Positions 8,925 to 19,980 are shown, counted from the first letter of the stretch. The stretch: DNA of 64,000 bases from Caldichromatium japonicum (GCF_011290485.1 NZ_CP048029.1:1843155-1907154); one strand, 5' to 3'. Numbers and translations: made by a program. The notes: generated by a model not told the origin, from the sequence alone.

Positions 8925-9254
8925 ATGACCAGTCATTACGCCCAAGATCCGCATCCTGCGCCTGCCATCGATGTCCATATCCAATACGGCAACCGCCATT
9001 TCCGCAGAGCCAAGGGGCGCCGTCTATCCGAGCAAGGGATGTATCTCGAGGTCGATCATTTGACCCTACCGGCGGGGACCTTGGTGGTACTGGAGGTACG
9101 GGATATAGAACGGCGCTGGCATATCCCGGCGATCGTGGTTCACCAGGACGGGAGCGGGATCGGCGTCATGTTTCAGGAGAATCGGCCTTGCAACCTGCCC
9201 AGCGCAACCCTGCCCCTACTCACCAGTACTTGCGCGCCGGCATTAGGCGCCTAA
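8925..9254 (+). CDS. PilZ-domain protein
   Basis: A 109-residue protein that is essentially one PilZ domain, the fold that binds cyclic di-GMP. The pattern FRRAKGRRLSEQGMYLEV resembles the RxxxR ... (D/N)xSxxG signature, though the second part is imperfect (LSEQGM), and IGVMF near residue 85 fits the domain end. Ligand binding is therefore uncertain. A GGDEF-EAL gene and an EAL remnant elsewhere in the window show that c-di-GMP signalling is present. Confidence 0.7.
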   Translation: MTSHYAQDPHPAPAIDVHIQYGNRHFRRAKGRRLSEQGMYLEVDHLTLPAGTLVVLEVRDIERRWHIPAIVVHQDGSGIGVMFQENRPCNLPSATLPLLTSTCAPALGA

Positions 9255-9362
9255 TGCCTATAGCACCGTAGGGCGCCCAGCGCCTCCATTCATCCCGTCC
9301 AGGTTCTCCTAAGGACCTTTCGCGCCATCCTTCGCCAAGCGGTATAAATCTGCCCACTGCCC

Positions 9363-9707
9363 TCACTCCCATTGAAACAAAATCCATTGAGGGATTGTGA
9401 TATTGGTGGCCGCGCGTTCCTGCGCATCGATCATCCCGTCCCCATTGATGTCATAGAGATAATACGACGGGCCGAACTGAGGCTGGACCTTGACCATATA
9501 GAGCACCCCGCGCACCCGGTATTCATAGATAGTCGTGCGTCCGGATTCCTTGATGGTGATCTCCGGCTCGACCGCCTCCTCCGTAATCGGTGCCGGCACA
9601 AGCTCTGGTGCCTGTAAAAAACTACCCTTCCCTCCCCCTTCTTGGGCATGAGCGAGGGTAAAGGTAGCGACGAAGAACCAAGTGGGAAGATGTTTAAAAA
9701 AGGGCAC
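9363..9707 (-). CDS. DUF2782-family small periplasmic protein
   Basis: A 114-residue protein with a signal peptide (hydrophobic core TWFFVATFTLAHA) and a compact C-terminal domain, EYRVRGVLYMVKVQPQFGPSYYLYDINGDG, typical of DUF2782 proteins in gammaproteobacteria. In many genomes this family sits beside polA, but polA is not seen here. Function unknown. It is divergent from the rep locus across a 536-base gap. Confidence 0.75.
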   Translation of the reverse strand: MPFFKHLPTWFFVATFTLAHAQEGGGKGSFLQAPELVPAPITEEAVEPEITIKESGRTTIYEYRVRGVLYMVKVQPQFGPSYYLYDINGDGMIDAQERAATNITIPQWILFQWE

Positions 9708-10243
9708 GGAATCACCCGCAATGGCTGAACACCCTGATCATTATTGTACTGGAGGATGAGACCCTGCCTATAGATCCCCTAGGTAATCCCGCGCGTTGGG
9801 CGTTGCCTCAAGGAGCTGAACTGTCGCTATCACCATAGAGCGAAGGCCAGCGCACCGACCACCGGTAAGCCCGGTAGAGACCGACCACCGGTAAGCCCGG
9901 TAGAGTAGGTAGAGTAGGCAACCGCAAGGTTGACACAGGTAACTGGTTGCGCCTGGGCACTCTGTGCCCATTCTACGGGCTAAGGGTTAGCTACCCTGAT
10001 GCTCCTTCACCTCTGCCACCCCCAAATGGCCTGCCCCCTTCAAATGGAAATAGAGGGCGGATTGCCCAAGCGCAATCGGTGGTTATAAGCAAGGCCCAGT
10101 TTTTGAAGGCGGTTTTGTCTTTGAACATCCGGCAAACGGGCCATATCCCGGGGCAAGGGCTAGGTTTTGCCCCCTGCTGCGCCCCCAAGCCAGGCGCTAC
10201 AATGTGCGCCTCCCGTGCAACCCCATTTGAATCACCACGCAGG
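9708..10243. other. Intergenic region before rep
   Basis: No gene is recognised. It holds a 26-base tandem repeat at 9854-9905, a following GTAGAGTAGG run and a small hairpin around GGGCACTCTGTGCCC at 9954-9968. The frame open from 9947 is an upstream extension of rep and not a separate gene. Confidence 0.5.
9854..9905. repeat. Two perfect 26-bp tandem copies
   Basis: Two identical 26-base units begin at 9854 and 9880. Each contains the near-palindrome ACCGGTAAGCCCGGT, so each could fold as a short hairpin. Two copies without spacers is not a CRISPR. Confidence 0.85.
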
Positions 10244-12244
10244 ATGTCTGAACTCAATCCCCAACAACAGGCCGCTGTGCGCTATCTCGATGGCCCCTTG
10301 CTGGTTGTAGCGGGGGCGGGTTCTGGCAAGACGCGGGTGATCGCCGAAAAGATCGCCTGCCTGATCGAACAGGCGGGGATCGCGCCGCGCCATATCCGCG
10401 CCCTGACCTTTACCAACAAGGCAGCGCGCGAGATGCGCGAGCGCGTGGGACAGCGGCTGCGCTCTGCCCAGTCCTCGGGGCTGGCGATCTCGACCTTCCA
10501 CCGCCTGGGGCTTGAGATCCTGCGCCGTTCGCCTGAGCTCGCCGCTCTGTACCCTGGATTTTCCCTGCTCGATGCCGAGGATGCCGAGACCCTGCTGAAA
10601 GAGGTCTTGCACGAGGGGTCCCTGCCCAACGGCACGAGCCCTGAGGCGATCAAACACCAGATCTCGCTGTGGAAGAACGACCTGATCGACCCCCACCAGG
10701 CTGAATGTCTGGCCGAGGATGACTTTGGGCGGCGGCTTGCCGCCTGCTATGCCGACTATGAGCGGCGCCTGCGGGCCTATAACGCGGTCGATTTCGACGA
10801 CCTGATCCTGTTGCCGACCCGTTTGTTCCAGGAACACCCAGAGCTCCTCGCCGAATGGCGCGAGCGGATCCGCTATCTCTTGATCGATGAGTATCAGGAC
10901 ACCAATAGCGCTCAATATCAGCTTCTGCGCCAGTTGGCCGGTGAGCGCGGTGCCTTCACCGCCGTCGGCGACGATGATCAGTCGATCTATGCCTGGCGCG
11001 GGGCGCGCCCCGAGAACCTGGGGCGTCTCAAGAATGACTACCCCCAGCTTACGGTGATCATGCTGGAGCAGAACTATCGCTCGACAGGGCGAATCCTGGG
11101 TCTGGCCAATGCCTTGATTGCCCATAATCCCCATCTCTTTGTAAAGCGCCTGTGGAGCGCCCATGGCGCGGGGCAGCCGTCGCGGGTCATCCCCTGTCGG
11201 GATGAGACCGACGAGGCCGAGCGGGTGGTCTCTGAGATCCTGCACCTTCGCTTCGCCGAGCGCTGCAAGCTGGGCGAGATCGCGATCCTCTTTCGCGGCA
11301 ACCACCAGGCCAGGCCCTTTGAGCAAACCCTGCGCGCCCACCGCCTGCTCTATGTCTTGAGCGGCGGGACCTCCTTCTTTGCGCGCACCGAGATCAAAGA
11401 CATCCTGGCGTATCTGCGCCTATTGGCCAATCCTCGGGACGATGCCGCCTTTCTGCGGGTCGTCAATGTCCCGCGGCGCGAGATCGGACCGCAGACGCTG
11501 GCGCGGCTTGCTGAACTGAGTCGCGCCCAGGGGTTTGGATTACTTGCCGCCTGCCGAGACCCCTGGGTCGCCGCCTAGCTAACCCCTCGTCAATGTGCCC
11601 AGCTTCAGTCATTTGCCCAGCTGCTCGCCGAACACACCACAGCGGACGATCCAGTCGAGTCCTTACGCGCGCTCATCCAAACGATCGGTTATCGCGCCTG
11701 GCTGAGCGAACAGGCGGCAAGCGCTGCATCCAGCGAGCGCCGGTATCAAAATGTCATCGAGCTTCTGGTCTGGCTTGAGCGTCTGTGGCGTGAAGAGTTC
11801 AGCCAACGGGGATTATTGGACCTGGTTGATCATCTCAAGCTCTTGGATGTCCTCGATCGGCTCGATGAGGCCGAGGCTGAGGATCGGGTGCATCTGCTCA
11901 CCATCCATGCCGCCAAGGGGCTTGAGTTTGCCCATGTCTTTTTGGTGGGGATGGAAGAGGGGCTATTGCCCCATCGTACGAGCATCGAGGAGGATTCAAT
12001 CGAGGAGGAGCGGCGACTGGCCTATGTCGGCATCACCCGCGCCCGCAAGACCCTGACCTTGACATTCGCCCAGAGGCGCAGGCGTGCGGGGGAGGTGATC
12101 GAGACCGAACCCAGCCGTTTTTTGGGCGAACTGCCGCTAAGCGAACTGCTGTGGGAGGGCAAACCGGCGGCCGAGACCCCGGACCCCAAGGCCAGGGGCC
12201 GGGCGCATCTGAGCACGCTCAAGGCGATGTTGGCTGCAGGCTAA
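10244..12244 (+). pseudogene. rep: ATP-dependent DNA helicase Rep, interrupted by an in-frame amber codon
   Basis: Superfamily 1A 3'-5' helicase of the Rep/UvrD group. Motifs are readable in one frame: I AGAGSGKTR, II DEYQDTN, III GDDDQSIYAWRGA, IV NYRST, V TIHAAKGLEFAHVF, VI YVGITRARKTL. From the ATG at 10244 to the TAA at 12244 it would be 666 residues, the expected Rep length, but codon 445 (11576-11578) is TAG. Downstream protein continues without a frame change (LTPRQCAQLQSFAQLL). A CAG-to-TAG change is the simplest explanation. The truncated product lacks motifs V and VI and should be inactive unless the stop is read through or is a sequence error. The ATG fits the usual MSELNPQQQAAV start. 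Confidence 0.9.
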
Positions 12245-12271
12245 AAAGTGCGCATTGCGCACCCTAGCGTT

Positions 12272-12833
12272 GCCAAGGCCGAGGGCGCCGAAATCCACTG
12301 GGGCGATGAAACGGGGCTGCGCTCGGACGAGGTGCGCGGGCGCTCTTATGCGCCGGCGATCAAGACGTCCGAGATTCGCGTCACGCACCGTCGCGAAGGC
12401 CTGTCGGTGATCTCGACGCTGACCAACCGCGGAAAGGTGCGTCGGAAGGCGTTCGCGGGGGCGATGAATGCCGACATCCTGATCGACTTCATGAAGCGGC
12501 TCGTCAAGGACGCCAGGGGCAAGAAGATCTTCCTCATCCTCGACAACCTGCGCGTGCATCACACCAAGCCGGTCAAAGCCTGGCTGGCTGCATGCGCCAA
12601 TCAAATCGAGGCCTCCTCCCTCCCCCCCTACAGCCCGGCACTGAACCCCAACGAGATGCTCAAGGCCACCATCACCGCGCAGGCGCCCTCCCGCGCCAAG
12701 GACGATCTGAAGAAGGCGACCGTCAGCCACCTGCGCCGCCTTCTCAATTCCCCCCAACGCATCATGCGCTACTTCCAGCATCCCAAGCTCCATGATGCCG
12801 CGTAATATAAGTTCATTGGTTTCGGATCAATAA
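12272..12833 (+). mobile_element. IS630-family element, copy 2 (5'-truncated fragment)
   Basis: A 562-base segment almost identical to 6722-7283 in reverse orientation. It holds the C-terminal part of the transposase from KAEGAEIHWGDETGLR to the end, plus the terminal repeat CATTGGTTTCGGATCAATAA at 12814-12833. The N-terminal half and left terminal repeat are absent. The junction lies 27 bases after the rep stop. It cannot encode a full transposase. Confidence 0.9.
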
Positions 12834-12872
12834 CCTAGTAGGGTGCCCAGGGCGCACTTTGATGGAGCGCCG

Positions 12873-13937
12873 ATGAAAAGGCTACCTGCACCACCGCGCG
12901 GTCGGGCCGCGCGCTCTAACCCAGACAACCGCTATGCGGCCTGGCAGCGCGAGGTTGTCGATGACGGCTGGGACTCAGAGGCAGAAGTCGCGCCGCTCCC
13001 CACCCGGTGGCAGGCGGACGCCAGCCGCACCCTCATCGCCTATAACGACTCGCCCGACATCCCCTTCGATCGCTCGGTCAATCCCTATCGCGGCTGCGAA
13101 CACGGCTGTATCTATTGCTATGCGCGGCCGTCGCATGCCTGGTTGGATCTCTCGCCTGGGCTCGATTTCGAGACGCGGTTGTTTTACAAACCAGATGCCG
13201 CGCGCCTGCTGCGCGCCGAACTTGCGCACCCGAACTATCGCCCGGCCCCGATCGCCTTAGGGGCCAACACCGACGCCTGGCAACCCGGTGAGCGCCAATT
13301 TCGTCTCACCCGTTCAATCCTTGAGGTAGCGGCTGAGTTTGGGCATCCGATCTGTGTCAATACCAAATCGGCATTGATTGAGCGCGATCTGGATCTACTC
13401 GTCCGCCTTGCGGAACAGCATCTGGTTCATGTCGGTATCTCCCTGACCACCCTCGATCGCGAACTGGCGCGGCGCATGGAACCCCGCGCCTCTGCCCCCC
13501 AGCGGCGCCTGGAGACCATCCGCCGGCTTGCCGCTGCGGGCGTGCCGGTGCGGGCGATGGTGGCGCCAATCATCCCCTTCTTGAACGATGCCGAGCTTGA
13601 AGACCTGCTGGCAGCGGCGCGTACAGCCGGCGCCTACGATGCCCGTTATAGCCTATTGCGCCTGCCGCATGAGCTCGGAGAGCTCTTTACAGATTGGCTT
13701 GAGGCGCATTATCCGGAGAAAGGCAGGCGGGTCTTGAACCGATTGCGCGACTGTCACAGCGGCAGGCTCTATGATGCCCGCTTTGGCCAACGCCTCAGCG
13801 GTTCTGGGCCCTATGCCGAGCTGTTAGAACAGCGTTTCCAGCGCGTCTATCGCCGCCTGGGATTCGCCGAGTTCCCACCGCTCGATATCAGCCACTTTCG
13901 GGTACCAGGGCGGGGGGAACAACTGGCCCTGTTCTGA
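12873..13937 (+). CDS. PA0069-family radical SAM protein
   Basis: Radical SAM enzyme with the 4Fe-4S motif as CEHGCIYCYAR (C-x3-C-x2-C) at about residue 75, within NPYRGCEHGC. It belongs to the SplB-related PA0069/Rv2578c family, whose substrate is unknown. I prefer the ATG at 12873, which has a GGAGCG ribosome-binding site, over the GTG at 12843; this gives 354 residues. It follows the IS630 fragment closely, and an insertion that near could have changed its promoter. Confidence 0.85.
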   Translation: MKRLPAPPRGRAARSNPDNRYAAWQREVVDDGWDSEAEVAPLPTRWQADASRTLIAYNDSPDIPFDRSVNPYRGCEHGCIYCYARPSHAWLDLSPGLDFETRLFYKPDAARLLRAELAHPNYRPAPIALGANTDAWQPGERQFRLTRSILEVAAEFGHPICVNTKSALIERDLDLLVRLAEQHLVHVGISLTTLDRELARRMEPRASAPQRRLETIRRLAAAGVPVRAMVAPIIPFLNDAELEDLLAAARTAGAYDARYSLLRLPHELGELFTDWLEAHYPEKGRRVLNRLRDCHSGRLYDARFGQRLSGSGPYAELLEQRFQRVYRRLGFAEFPPLDISHFRVPGRGEQLALF

Positions 13938-14033
13938 GGGCCTGCCTTTGGCGGGCGGACTCATGGCTTGCTAGGCTTTGGCGATACAGGCAATGACAAG
14001 CACGCCCTTGCGTTGAGCTGCCGCTCCCCAGAA

Positions 14034-14239
14034 ATGGCACTCGCCCAAGAAGACATCGACTACATCAAGGCGCATCTCGGCGAATGGCTCGCTGAGCAAT
14101 CGCTCGGGCACCCGCCGGCGGTCTATGAGATCGAGCTGCGCGAACGCAACGCCACGACCAACACTTCATGTGGGTGGTCGGTTTCATCGCGACCAGCACC
14201 GGCCTGATCATCGCCGTCTCGAGGCTTTGGAACCCTTAA
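14034..14239 (+). pseudogene. Remnant of a small coiled-coil/membrane-anchor protein
   Basis: The N-terminal piece MALAQEDIDYIKAHLGEWLA reads in one frame from 14034. After ELRERNATTNT the protein-like sequence continues in another frame as FMWVVGFIATSTGLIIAVSR to a TAA at 14239, a C-terminal membrane segment. The central coiled coil usual for such proteins (DUF1640-like) is largely missing. This looks like an internal deletion that left the gene out of frame. The family is inferred from layout only. Confidence 0.5.
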
Positions 14240-14422
14240 AGGCAGTCCTCACCCGGGGGATCTACAGACCTTGCTTGAGCCGCCTACTGCTTGCTTCAGA
14301 GAGAACCGCGCATCTACGCCACGGCCTGGTCATCGAACCCTTTTCGGCCTTTGACGCGCGCTGCACCAAGCGTCATAATTTATCTTCAAACTCAGCCAAC
14401 GGCTGAGATTTCCTCGATCTAA

Positions 14423-14499
14423 GCGCCCGTAGCTCAGTTGGATAGAGTACAGCCCTCCGAAGGCTGTGGTCACAGGTTCAAGTCCTGTCGGGCGCGCCA
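14423..14499 (+). tRNA. tRNA-Arg, anticodon CCG
   Basis: A full cloverleaf can be drawn: acceptor GCGCCCG with CGGGCGC, D stem GCTC/GAGT, anticodon stem CAGCC/GGCTG around loop CTCCGAA (anticodon CCG, reads CGG), T stem ACAGG/CCTGT with loop TTCAAGT, discriminator G, and an encoded CCA at 14497-14499. It ends ten bases from the convergent oxidase gene. Confidence 0.95.
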
Positions 14500-14508
14500 A
14501 TCCCTCCC

Positions 14509-17500
14509 TTAAAGCAATACCTGCTCGATCCCACCGGCGCGTGCGTGTTCTAGGATCTGCCGGCGCCAGCTTGTCCCTAAGCGCCGCTCGGCGAGCTCGA
14601 TTACCAGATAGTTCGCCTGAAGTCCGGTCTCGTCTTGATAACGCGCCAGCCCTTGCAGACATGCAGGGCAGGCAGTGAGGAGTTTGACCGCCCCATCCTC
14701 AGCCCGATCCTTGCCCGTCAAGGCGCGGATGTTGGCTGCAAGCTCTTCGCGTTTGCGAAAGCGCACCTGGTTGGCGATATCAGGGCGCGCCACCCCTAGG
14801 GTCCCGGCCTCGCCGCAGCAGCGGTCTGAAGGACTGACCGGCTGACCGAGCAGGGTGGTAGCAACCTTGAGGGGCGCATAGGTCTTCATCGGGCTGTGGC
14901 AGGGGTCATGATAGAGATAATGCGCCTCGCTCACCCCCTCTAACCGCACCCCCCGTTCCATCAGCCATTCGTGGATGTCGAGCAGCCGGCAGCCGGGGAA
15001 GATGCGCTCGAACCCATACTCCAACAACTGATCCATACAGGTCCCGCAGGAGACCAGGACCGTGCGGATGTCGAGATAATTGAGGGTATTGGCGACGCGA
15101 TGGAACAGGACGCGATTTTCCATGGTGATCCGCCGCCCCTGATCCTCGAGACCCAGCGCCCGCTGGGGATAGCCGCAGCAGAGATAGCCCGGCGGCAGCA
15201 CCGCCTGTACCCCTTGTTCCCAAAGCAACGCCAGGGTCGCCAAGCCGATGTCCGAATACAGGCGTTCAGAGCCGCAGCCAGTAAAATAAAACACCGCCTC
15301 CCCCTCCTCAGCAGCGCGGGGATTGCGCAGGATGGGCACCCAGGTACGATCCTCGATCCCGAGGATCTCGCGAAACACGCGCTTGGGGACAGCGACCCGC
15401 ACCGGCCGATTCAAGAGATCAAGGGTCTGTCTGACAAGGGTCGGGCGTCCGGTCGTCGCCGGCGGCAGAGCGAGACGATCGCGCACCGCCGGCAGCCGCC
15501 TTGTCAGTGGACCGATCTGGTTGAGCACGGCAAGCCCCCATTCGGCGACCCATTTACGCAATAGGCGGATGGCGCGGGGATCGGTGCGATTGAGCAATTG
15601 CATCGCCGCCCAGACACCTGGACTGGACCAGCGGCGGCGCCGATCGATCAGGATCGACCGCATCTGCACGGTGACATCCCCAAAGTCGATCCTGACCGGA
15701 CAGGGGTGCTGACACTTGTGACAGATGGTGCAATGGTCGGCAAGATCATTTAAGGCGGCGAAATGACGGGCTGATAGCCCCCGTCGGGTCTGCTCTTCGT
15801 ACAAAAAGGCCTCGATGATGAGACCGGCCCCCAGGATTTTATTGCGCGGCGAATAGAGCAGATTGGCGCGCGGGACATGGGTCATGCAGACGGGCTTGCA
15901 CTTGCCGCAGCGCAGGCAGTGCTTGACTGCATCATTGAGTGCCCCCAGCGCCGTCTCCTCGAGGATCAGTGCCTCCTGCTCGACCAGGCGCAACGAGGGT
16001 GTATAGGCCAGGCGCAGGTCAGCGCCCGGCAGCAGCTTGCCGCGATTGAAATACCCTCGGGGATCGATGCGCTGTTTGTAGGCGATGAAGGCATCGACCT
16101 TGTCTTGTTCCCAAAAGGCGAGCTTGGTCAGCCCGATCCCATGCTCGCCCGAGATCACCCCCCCTAGCTCGGTTGCCAACTGCATAATCCGCTCGACGAT
16201 GCGCTCGGCCTCGTGCAGCATGGCATAGTCGGCCGAGTGCACGGGGATATTGGTGTGCACATTGCCGTCGCCGGCGTGCATGTGCAGGGCGACGAAGAGC
16301 CTGGAATCGCGCAGCCGTTTGTGGATTGCCTGAAACTCGGAGCGCACCCCCGCCCATTCCTGACCGGCAAAGATCTCGTTGAGCGGTCCTGCGACCTCGG
16401 CGCGCAGCGACTGGCGCAGATCGCGCCGCAGCATCAGGCTCAGCAAGGTGTCTTCGGGGCGCAGACGCGCGCGCGCCTGGTCATCGAGCAGATCGAGGTG
16501 TCGCCCTGCGGGTTCATCCAGATGCGCCAACACCGCCTGCCAGCGCGCCCGTACGCGTTCCACCAGCTCACAAGCGGCGTCGCGCTTGGCCTTAAAGATC
16601 GCCTGCGCCTCTGCTGAATCCACCTCCTGCTGGTCCTCCCCCTCAGGAAGACCACCCCGGAGATACGACAGAAGAGCGGCGAGGATGGCATCCTTATTCT
16701 TGATCGACTGCTCGATATTGATCCGCTCGATCCCACGGCTATAGTCAGCAAGCTGCGCCAGCGGGATGACCACGTCCTCGTTGATCTTAAAGGCATTGGT
16801 ATGCCGGGCGACGGCGGCGGTACGCGCCCGATCCTGCCAAAAGCGCCTGCGCGCCTCTGGGCTTACGGCGATAAACCCCTCGCCGTCGCGCCTCTGGATC
16901 AGCTCGACTACCCGTTCAGCGGCGGTCTGGACGGCGGATTCATCATCACTCACCAGGTCGGCCAAGAGCACCATCTTGGGCAATTCATGGCGCGCCGACT
17001 TGGTGGCATAGCCGACGGCGCGCACATAGCGCTCATCCAGATGTTCAAGGCCAGCGGTCTGGACGCCCGGCCAGGCATCGATCAACGTCTTGATCTCGAC
17101 GATGGCTGGCACTGCGCGATCGAGATCATTGCCGAAAAACTCTAGGCAGACCGTCCGCATATGTTCAGGCATGCGGTGCAAGATAAAGCGCGCTGAGGTG
17201 ATGATCCCATCGCACCCCTCCTTTTGCGCGCCGGGAAGCCCACCCAGGGCCTTGTCCGTGACATCCTTGCCCAGTCCTGGTTTACGGAAGGCCGAGCCTG
17301 GGATCTCCAGGATCTCCGGCTCGCCCTTGGGGGTGAGCCCATCTGGTGCAAGACGCGTGAGACAAAAGCGCACTAGGGGCTGGTCATGGATGCGCCCAAG
17401 ATGATGATCCAGCCGCTCGACCACCAGCCAATCGGCCTGCGGGGTGACCATCCGCCAAGAGACCAGGTTATCGAGCGCCGTCCCCCAAAGCACCGCCTTC

Positions 17501-18357
17501 TTGCCGCCGGCATTCATGGCGATATTGCCGCCGATACAGGAGGCATCCTGAGAGGTGGGATCGACGGCGAAGACCAGGCCATTGGCCTCGGCCAGTTCGG
17601 CGACGCGGCGCGTCACCACCCCGGCCTCGCAGTGCACCGTTGGCACCTTGCTGTTCACACCGGGCAGTTCAACCCATTCGATCCCAGAGAGGCGGTCGAG
17701 CTTTTCGGTATTGATGATTGCCGTGTCAGGATACAGGGGGACCGCTGACCCTGTATAGCCTGTGCCCCCGCCGCGCGGGATGATGGTCAGACCGCAATCG
17801 ATACAGGCGCGCACAATCGGCAGGACCTCGGACTCATGATCCGGCGAGATGACGACAAAGGGAAGCTCGACGCGCCAGTCGGTGGCATCGGTCGCATGCG
17901 CTGCGCGCGCCAGACCCCCGAAGTCGATGTTGTCAGGCCGAGTCACCCTGGCAAGGGCCCGGCGCAGGCGTTTGCGCTTGGCGAGGGCCTCAGCGAACCA
18001 GGCCGCAAACTGCTCAACTGCGGCGCGCGCCGCCGCCAACAACTGCGCTGCCTGTCGGTTGTCATTGAGCCGAAGCTCGAACTGATCGAGCCGGTGATCG
18101 AGGGCCTCGAGCAACAGCCGCCTGCGCCTGGGATCCTCAAGCAGGTCGTTTTGCAGATAGGGGTTTCGGGTCACCACCCACATGTCACCCAAGACCTCAA
18201 ACAGCATCCGCGCTGAACGGCCGGTGCGCCGCGAGCTGCGCAGCTGCTCGATGAGTTCCCATCCCTGCTCACCGAGAAAGCGGATGACGATCTCGCGATC
18301 AGAAAACGAGGTGTAGTTATAAGGGATCTCGCGGATACGGACGGCGGGCTGTGACAT
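14509..18357 (-). CDS. Large FAD-linked oxidase with Fe-S and CCG domains (DUF3683 type)
   Basis: A 1282-residue fusion resembling a D-lactate/2-hydroxyacid dehydrogenase joined to its Fe-S electron-transfer subunit. In order: a DUF3683-like N-terminus, an FAD-binding domain ([15 protein letters not shown], about residues 170-390), an FAD-oxidase C-terminal region with [12 protein letters not shown], two 4Fe-4S motifs ([11 protein letters not shown] and [11 protein letters not shown]), and two CCG heterodisulfide-reductase-type modules (one with CCGEAGTLG). I choose the ATG at 18357 ([15 protein letters not shown]) because the 87 codons upstream look like non-coding sequence. The substrate is unknown. 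It is transcribed alone. Confidence 0.85.
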   Translation of the reverse strand: MSQPAVRIREIPYNYTSFSDREIVIRFLGEQGWELIEQLRSSRRTGRSARMLFEVLGDMWVVTRNPYLQNDLLEDPRRRRLLLEALDHRLDQFELRLNDNRQAAQLLAAARAAVEQFAAWFAEALAKRKRLRRALARVTRPDNIDFGGLARAAHATDATDWRVELPFVVISPDHESEVLPIVRACIDCGLTIIPRGGGTGYTGSAVPLYPDTAIINTEKLDRLSGIEWVELPGVNSKVPTVHCEAGVVTRRVAELAEANGLVFAVDPTSQDASCIGGNIAMNAGGKKAVLWGTALDNLVSWRMVTPQADWLVVERLDHHLGRIHDQPLVRFCLTRLAPDGLTPKGEPEILEIPGSAFRKPGLGKDVTDKALGGLPGAQKEGCDGIITSARFILHRMPEHMRTVCLEFFGNDLDRAVPAIVEIKTLIDAWPGVQTAGLEHLDERYVRAVGYATKSARHELPKMVLLADLVSDDESAVQTAAERVVELIQRRDGEGFIAVSPEARRRFWQDRARTAAVARHTNAFKINEDVVIPLAQLADYSRGIERINIEQSIKNKDAILAALLSYLRGGLPEGEDQQEVDSAEAQAIFKAKRDAACELVERVRARWQAVLAHLDEPAGRHLDLLDDQARARLRPEDTLLSLMLRRDLRQSLRAEVAGPLNEIFAGQEWAGVRSEFQAIHKRLRDSRLFVALHMHAGDGNVHTNIPVHSADYAMLHEAERIVERIMQLATELGGVISGEHGIGLTKLAFWEQDKVDAFIAYKQRIDPRGYFNRGKLLPGADLRLAYTPSLRLVEQEALILEETALGALNDAVKHCLRCGKCKPVCMTHVPRANLLYSPRNKILGAGLIIEAFLYEEQTRRGLSARHFAALNDLADHCTICHKCQHPCPVRIDFGDVTVQMRSILIDRRRRWSSPGVWAAMQLLNRTDPRAIRLLRKWVAEWGLAVLNQIGPLTRRLPAVRDRLALPPATTGRPTLVRQTLDLLNRPVRVAVPKRVFREILGIEDRTWVPILRNPRAAEEGEAVFYFTGCGSERLYSDIGLATLALLWEQGVQAVLPPGYLCCGYPQRALGLEDQGRRITMENRVLFHRVANTLNYLDIRTVLVSCGTCMDQLLEYGFERIFPGCRLLDIHEWLMERGVRLEGVSEAHYLYHDPCHSPMKTYAPLKVATTLLGQPVSPSDRCCGEAGTLGVARPDIANQVRFRKREELAANIRALTGKDRAEDGAVKLLTACPACLQGLARYQDETGLQANYLVIELAERRLGTSWRRQILEHARAGGIEQVLL

Positions 18358-18617
18358 GGATCTCAGGGATCGATCAGTGTTTTGCAGCACGTCATGATAC
18401 TGCAAATCGGGGCCTTGATCGCCCGACGAGAATCCCGGAAGGCGCCTCCCCCTCCCGCCTGAGGGGCCGATCCTTGCCGTTCTTTGATCACGACAGGGAC
18501 AGGGGACCCTTGATTGCGGCAGCGACCTGCCGGGCCTGTGGAGGGATGAGGATCCCAGCTTGCGACATGCGCGGCGCTGCAGGTCGCTGAAGGTGCTGGC
18601 GAGTCCAGAAGGAGGCA

Positions 18618-18763
18618 TCAGACCGTCGCCAACCAGCGAACCAGTTGTTCCATTGGCATGGGGCGGGCGAATAAAAACCCCTGTCCCTCCTGGCAGCCCA
18701 AGGTCAACAGGGATTGACGCTGGAGTTCATGCTCAATCCCCTCAGCGATGAGGCCGAGCCGGA
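18618..18763 (-). pseudogene. C-terminal remnant of an EAL-domain protein
   Basis: On the minus strand the reading [13 protein letters not shown], then [19 protein letters not shown], ends in a TGA at 18618. This is the end of an EAL (c-di-GMP phosphodiesterase) domain: IAEGIE and QGFLFARP are its late motifs. The frame breaks at about 18763, where tnpB sequence begins. The rest of the gene is not in the window, so it was cut by the IS200/IS605 element or lost with it. Confidence 0.8.
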
Positions 18764-19765
18764 AAGAAGGCTCACGCGCTTCAGTTCAAGAAGAAAGGCC
18801 GGTGCCACGATAGCTTCTATGTTGCTAACGACAAGTTCCGCGTCTCGGACAAGACCATTTGCCTGCCCAAGAGCGGTGAGGTCGCCATGACCGAGGCGTT
18901 GTGCTTCGATGGCAAGATTCTTGGTGCGACCGTTTCGCGTACTGCGGACGCTGGTTCGTCGCCATTCAGGTTGAAGTGGTCGATGCTGCGTTCTATCGCA
19001 GGTGCATGAAACGACTGGTGTTGACCTGGGCGTTGAGGCGGCGGCCAGGCTTTCCAATGGCGAGTCTGTTGAATCTCCTCTGCGCTTCGTTGTCTCAGGA
19101 TTCGAGGCAGACGCCTTTCCTGCAAGGTTGAGGCGGCCAAGGTCGGGGCTGGGTTTGCGCCAAGGGCCGGACTGGCAAAAGGCACGAGGCTTCCGATCTT
19201 GAAGAATCGAAGGAAATCCTCTGCGATGTTGGCAAGGCTGCACGCACGCATTGCCAATGTCCGAGCGGACTTCACACATAAGCTCACGACCCGGCTCTGC
19301 CGCGAAAACCAAGGGGTGGTGATTGAGGATTTGAACGTCAAGGGCATGCTGGCGAACGAACGGCTTGCCCGCGCCATCAGCGACCTGGGCTTTGGCATGT
19401 TCTGCTTGCAGATGGAATACAAGGGGAAATGCTACGGCGTCTGGTTGGTTTTAGCTGATCGCTGGGATCCGAGCAGCCGCCTGTGTTCGGTCTGTGGTTG
19501 GGAGAATGAGATGTTGGCGTTGAAGGATCGGGAATGGACGTGTCCTCAATGCGGCACGCGCCATGATCGGGACATCAATGCCGCGCTCAATCTCAAACGG
19601 CTGGCAACCGCAACTGCCCTACCCGTGGCGAGTCCGTCCGGTAACGGCGGAGCTACAGCAGAGAGGGTCTCTGCCGTAGTCGGGAAAGTCACGCCTGTCA
19701 GAGACAAATGCGCTCCGCATTCGGGGCAGGAAGAGCACAGCGCGCCTGTTTGCGCACTTTCTTGA
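18761..19765 (+). pseudogene. TnpB (RuvC-type RNA-guided nuclease) with several frameshifts
   Basis: TnpB fragments can be followed through at least three frame changes: KKAHALQFKKKGR then LPKSGEVAMTEALCFDG; RWFVAIQVEVVDAAF; TGVDLGVEAAARLSNGE (first RuvC Asp); then the long frame from 19199 with VVIEDLNVKGM (Glu), the zinc finger CSVCGWENE with CPQCG, and HDRDINAALNL (last Asp). All three catalytic residues are still recognisable, but the N-terminal segment is missing and no single frame joins them. The gene cannot make a working TnpB as read. Confidence 0.85.
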
Positions 19766-19776
19766 GAGCAGCTTTA
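18761..19776 (+). mobile_element. IS200/IS605-type element, tnpB part only
   Basis: This holds a degenerate tnpB plus the right end. The left end and any tnpA (Y1 transposase) are absent. The right boundary is set at about 19776, where similarity with the second partial copy (6528-6723, inverted) ends. The left boundary is set where the EAL frame is interrupted. Confidence 0.75.
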
Positions 19777-19980
19777 GGCAGGCATGGGGATGCTCCTTTC
19801 GCGTTAAACGCAAGACGCGGCCCGCGCCCCAATCGCCACTGGCTTGAGGAAGGCGCGGGGACCAGACCCATCAACGACCAAGGAGGGGCCGATTCAGCGG
19901 CGTTGACTCCCTGGCCTGCTGGATCGCCCCCGCCGAACCTAGAGGGTGGAGTTTAAGCCGGGTGTATGAAGATCAGATGA

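Noticed and set aside
10232-11341. Long minus-strand open frame opposite rep
   Set aside because: It is the antisense of a gene with all helicase motifs; GC-rich codon bias keeps the opposite frame open, and its protein shows no family features.
12243-12262. Hairpin GTGCGC/GCGCAC after rep as a rep terminator
   Set aside because: The run of T lies on the minus-strand side, so it would act against rep and not for it; no minus-strand gene ends here.
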